A program made the translations under genes and the position numbers. From Oscillospiraceae bacterium (GTDB taxonomy: Bacteria; Bacillota; Clostridia; Saccharofermentanales; Saccharofermentanaceae), in the NCBI GenBank assembly GCA_902782125.1, contig CACZMA010000002.1, positions 150,853 through 214,852 on the forward strand: a stretch of 64,000 nt of DNA. The letters run 5' to 3'. Under the pieces are notes generated by a model. It had not been told where the DNA came from and did no database searches. It worked only from the letters and a program-made list of their open reading frames with translations. Shown here piece after piece: positions 62,926 to 64,000 of the stretch. Each line of letters begins with the position of its first letter. Position 1 is the first letter of the stretch.

Positions 62926-63016
62926 TGGCGGAGATGAGAGGATTCGAACCTCCGCGCAGGTTGCCCCGCCTAAAGCTTTAGCAAAGCCTCCCCTTCGGCC
63001 TCTTGGGTACATCTCC
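62926..63016 (-). tRNA. tRNA-Ser(GCU)
   Basis: On the minus strand the acceptor arm GGAGATG pairs with CATCTCC, followed by discriminator G and an encoded CCA. The T loop GGTTCGAATCC is present. The anticodon loop is TTGCTAA, giving anticodon GCT (reads AGC/AGU serine codons). A long variable arm, GCGGGGCAACCTGC, marks a class II tRNA, as expected for serine. Confidence 0.95.
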
Positions 63017-63027
63017 ATCCTTTGCGC

Positions 63028-63046
63028 TTTGTAATATTATCACAAA
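63028..63046. promoter_or_regulatory. 19-bp imperfect palindrome between tRNA-Ser and rex
   Basis: TTTGT-AATATTATC-ACAAA is symmetric except for one pair and the central base. It resembles, but does not exactly match, the 18-base Rex operator (TTGTGA-N6-TCACAA), having one base less in the middle. It overlaps an AT-rich stretch that could be a -10 on either strand. Autoregulation by Rex is a guess. Confidence 0.4.
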
Positions 63047-63125
63047 CACAAATTAAATGCCACATGTTTACTTTGCATCTGCGGGAAGGCATAATTATTC
63101 CAAAAATCTCTCGAGAGGCAAAGCG

Positions 63126-63743
63126 ATGGCAAACACTGAAGTATCACGGGCTACAATAGGAAGACTTCCTTCCTACCTTGCGTTCCTTGAGAATTCCCCC
63201 AAGGTATCGCACGAACCCGGATCAACGATCTCGTCTTCTGTCATCGCCAAGGAGCTGGGCCTCGGAGAGGTTCAGGTCCGCAAGGATCTGGCTTCCGTAG
63301 CAGGTTCCGGCAGACCCAAGGTCGGCTTCGATGTTGCCGGTCTCACGGAATCCATTGAGCGTTTCCTCGGAAGAAGGAGGCTGGAGCCTGTCGTCGTTAT
63401 CGGTGCGGGAAGGCTCGGCACGGCTATCCTTAACTATAACGGACTGGCAGAATACGGCTTCGAGGCCGTAGCCGCTTTCGACAGGAGCAGGATCAGGATG
63501 GGTGATCCCAAGATCTTCTCCATGGAAGAGCTCCCCGAATTCTGCAAGACCCACGGAGTAACCATGGCGGTCGTTGCAGTACCGGACTATGCCTGCCAGG
63601 AGGTCTGCGACGCGGCAGTCGCTGCCGGCATCTCGAAAATCCTCAACTTCTCTTCCGCCAAACCGGAAGTACCTTCCGGCATCTTGGTAGAGCATCTCAA
63701 CATCGCTCTGTCGCTTGCCGCACTCAAGCATACAGAGGGCTGA
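63126..63743 (+). CDS. rex: redox-sensing transcriptional repressor Rex
   Basis: Rex senses the NADH/NAD+ ratio and represses fermentation genes. The protein is 205 residues from MANTEV. The winged helix occupies about residues 5-75 (SSSVIAKELGLGEVQVRKDLA) and the Rossmann fold begins with VVIGAGRLGTAI near residue 88. YACQEVCDAAVAAGI and NFSS follow in the C-terminal half. The ATG at 63126 is preceded by AGAGG at 63114-63118. An ATG at 63057 would add 23 residues not found in the family. Probable targets include fermentation genes such as nifJ, but no operator is seen there. Confidence 0.95.
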   Translation: MANTEVSRATIGRLPSYLAFLENSPKVSHEPGSTISSSVIAKELGLGEVQVRKDLASVAGSGRPKVGFDVAGLTESIERFLGRRRLEPVVVIGAGRLGTAILNYNGLAEYGFEAVAAFDRSRIRMGDPKIFSMEELPEFCKTHGVTMAVVAVPDYACQEVCDAAVAAGISKILNFSSAKPEVPSGILVEHLNIALSLAALKHTEG

Positions 63744-63784
63744 GAGACCCTTATAACTGATAGATAGTATTGCTTATTAATAAT

Positions 63785-63805
63785 AAATGGAAAATTTTTC
63801 CATTT
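63785..63805. other. AT-rich palindrome after rex
   Basis: AAATGGAAAA and TTTTCCATTT are perfectly complementary around a single T. It could be a weak terminator for rex or an operator before the rRNA promoter; neither is supported further. Confidence 0.5.
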
Positions 63806-63821
63806 CCGATGAAAAAAGTCC

Positions 63822-63850
63822 TTGACAGAAATGTATGACCGAATTAGAAT
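63822..63850 (+). promoter_or_regulatory. strong promoter, probably of an rRNA operon
   Basis: A consensus TTGACA at 63822-63827, a 17-base spacer and TAGAAT at 63845-63850, preceded by an AT-rich, UP-element-like stretch (AAAATTTTTCC and GAAAAAAG). Confidence 0.85.
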
Positions 63851-64000
63851 AATCAAGCACTTTGCGGAAAGGCAATGCAAAAAAGCCTGCCGACACCGCC
63901 GAGGCGCGCACCTTGAAAATTGAATAGAATGCAAGAACTTGAAGTAATAACGGACCTTTTCAATTCTAAGAATTGAGTTTAAAAGAGTAATTGAGCCAAA
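63851..64000 (+). ncRNA. likely 5' leader of an rRNA operon (16S begins beyond the window)
   Basis: The leader has small hairpins (AGGC/GCCT at about 63868-63892 and CGCC/GGCG near 63899) and the phrase CACCTTGAAAATTGAATAG, which is typical of pre-16S and spacer RNA in Firmicutes. TCAATTC at 63960-63966 pairs with GAATTGA at 63970-63976; the upstream AATTGAA could pair with TTCAATT instead. No 16S sequence is reached by position 64000. Confidence 0.65.

Noticed and set aside
62746..63018. Frame of 90 codons through the tRNA-Ser gene on the minus strand
   Set aside because: It reads through a tRNA and a terminator, so it cannot be a real protein gene.

Overview
The window is chromosomal DNA of a low-to-mid GC anaerobic Bacillota (class Clostridia). 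The signs are a Firmicutes-type spc/alpha ribosomal operon followed by ECF transporter genes, TTGACA/TATAAT promoters, GGAGG ribosome-binding sites, a Rex repressor, pyruvate:ferredoxin oxidoreductase as a very long and apparently highly expressed gene, a ChW-repeat surface protein, VanW, MurT/GatD and YfhO-type enzymes. I cannot name the genus from sequence alone. Almost everything looks vertically inherited. I see no CRISPR array, insertion sequence, prophage or plasmid module.

Region 1 (1-12.2 kb) is the tail of the S10-spc-alpha ribosomal cluster: rplN, rplX, rplE, rpsN, rpsH, rplF, rplR, rpsE, rpmD, rplO, secY, a second secY-like gene, adk, map, infA, rpmJ, rpsM, rpsK, rpsD, rpoA and rplQ. 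Terminators and new promoters cut it after the first secY and after infA. A strongly folded stretch separates rpmJ from rpsM. Region 2 (12.2-18.7 kb) has a fused two-domain ECF ATPase, EcfT, a ROK glucokinase, TruA, an NfeD/SPFH membrane pair and a cyclophilin.

Region 3 (18.7-29.8 kb) is envelope glycosylation and wall biology: a large polytopic GT-C-like protein, a CsbB/GtrB-like glycosyltransferase, a divergently oriented YfhO protein, phosphoglucomutase, a Cof-type HAD phosphatase and a VanW protein. Region 4 (29.9-37.5 kb) has nifJ, then dnaD, dnaC, acpS and a membrane protein with a catalytically dead NlpC/P60-like domain, then rpmB. Region 5 (37.5-47.7 kb) holds a secreted ChW/CAP protein, serS, a putative glycoside hydrolase, a degenerate Nudix protein, a YigZ protein, an HtrA protease with a 41-residue membrane peptide gene behind it, a PrsA/SurA-like foldase and a lipid kinase. 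The last two run convergently to HtrA across a 38-bp tandem repeat.

Region 6 (47.8-64 kb) contains a second YfhO gene overlapping a divergent relative that lacks the Asp/Gln-Tyr motif, a DEDDh exonuclease, an isolated PilX-like surface protein, murT-gatD with a small TSCPD-like protein, a second GT2, an HD/Nudix/DUF4037 gene trio, a zinc-ribbon coiled-coil membrane protein behind a palindromic promoter, tRNA-Ser(GCU), rex, and finally a strong promoter and leader of what is very likely an rRNA operon that starts just past the window end.

The most unusual points are: (i) a MurT-GatD pair in which the glutaminase nucleophile cysteine, the histidine and probably the partner aspartate are all missing; (ii) a second, divergent SecY inside the ribosomal cluster with its own terminator and promoter; (iii) a folded leader before rpsM; (iv) several more enzyme-like proteins with lost active-site residues (NlpC/P60-like, Nudix-like, YfhO-like).
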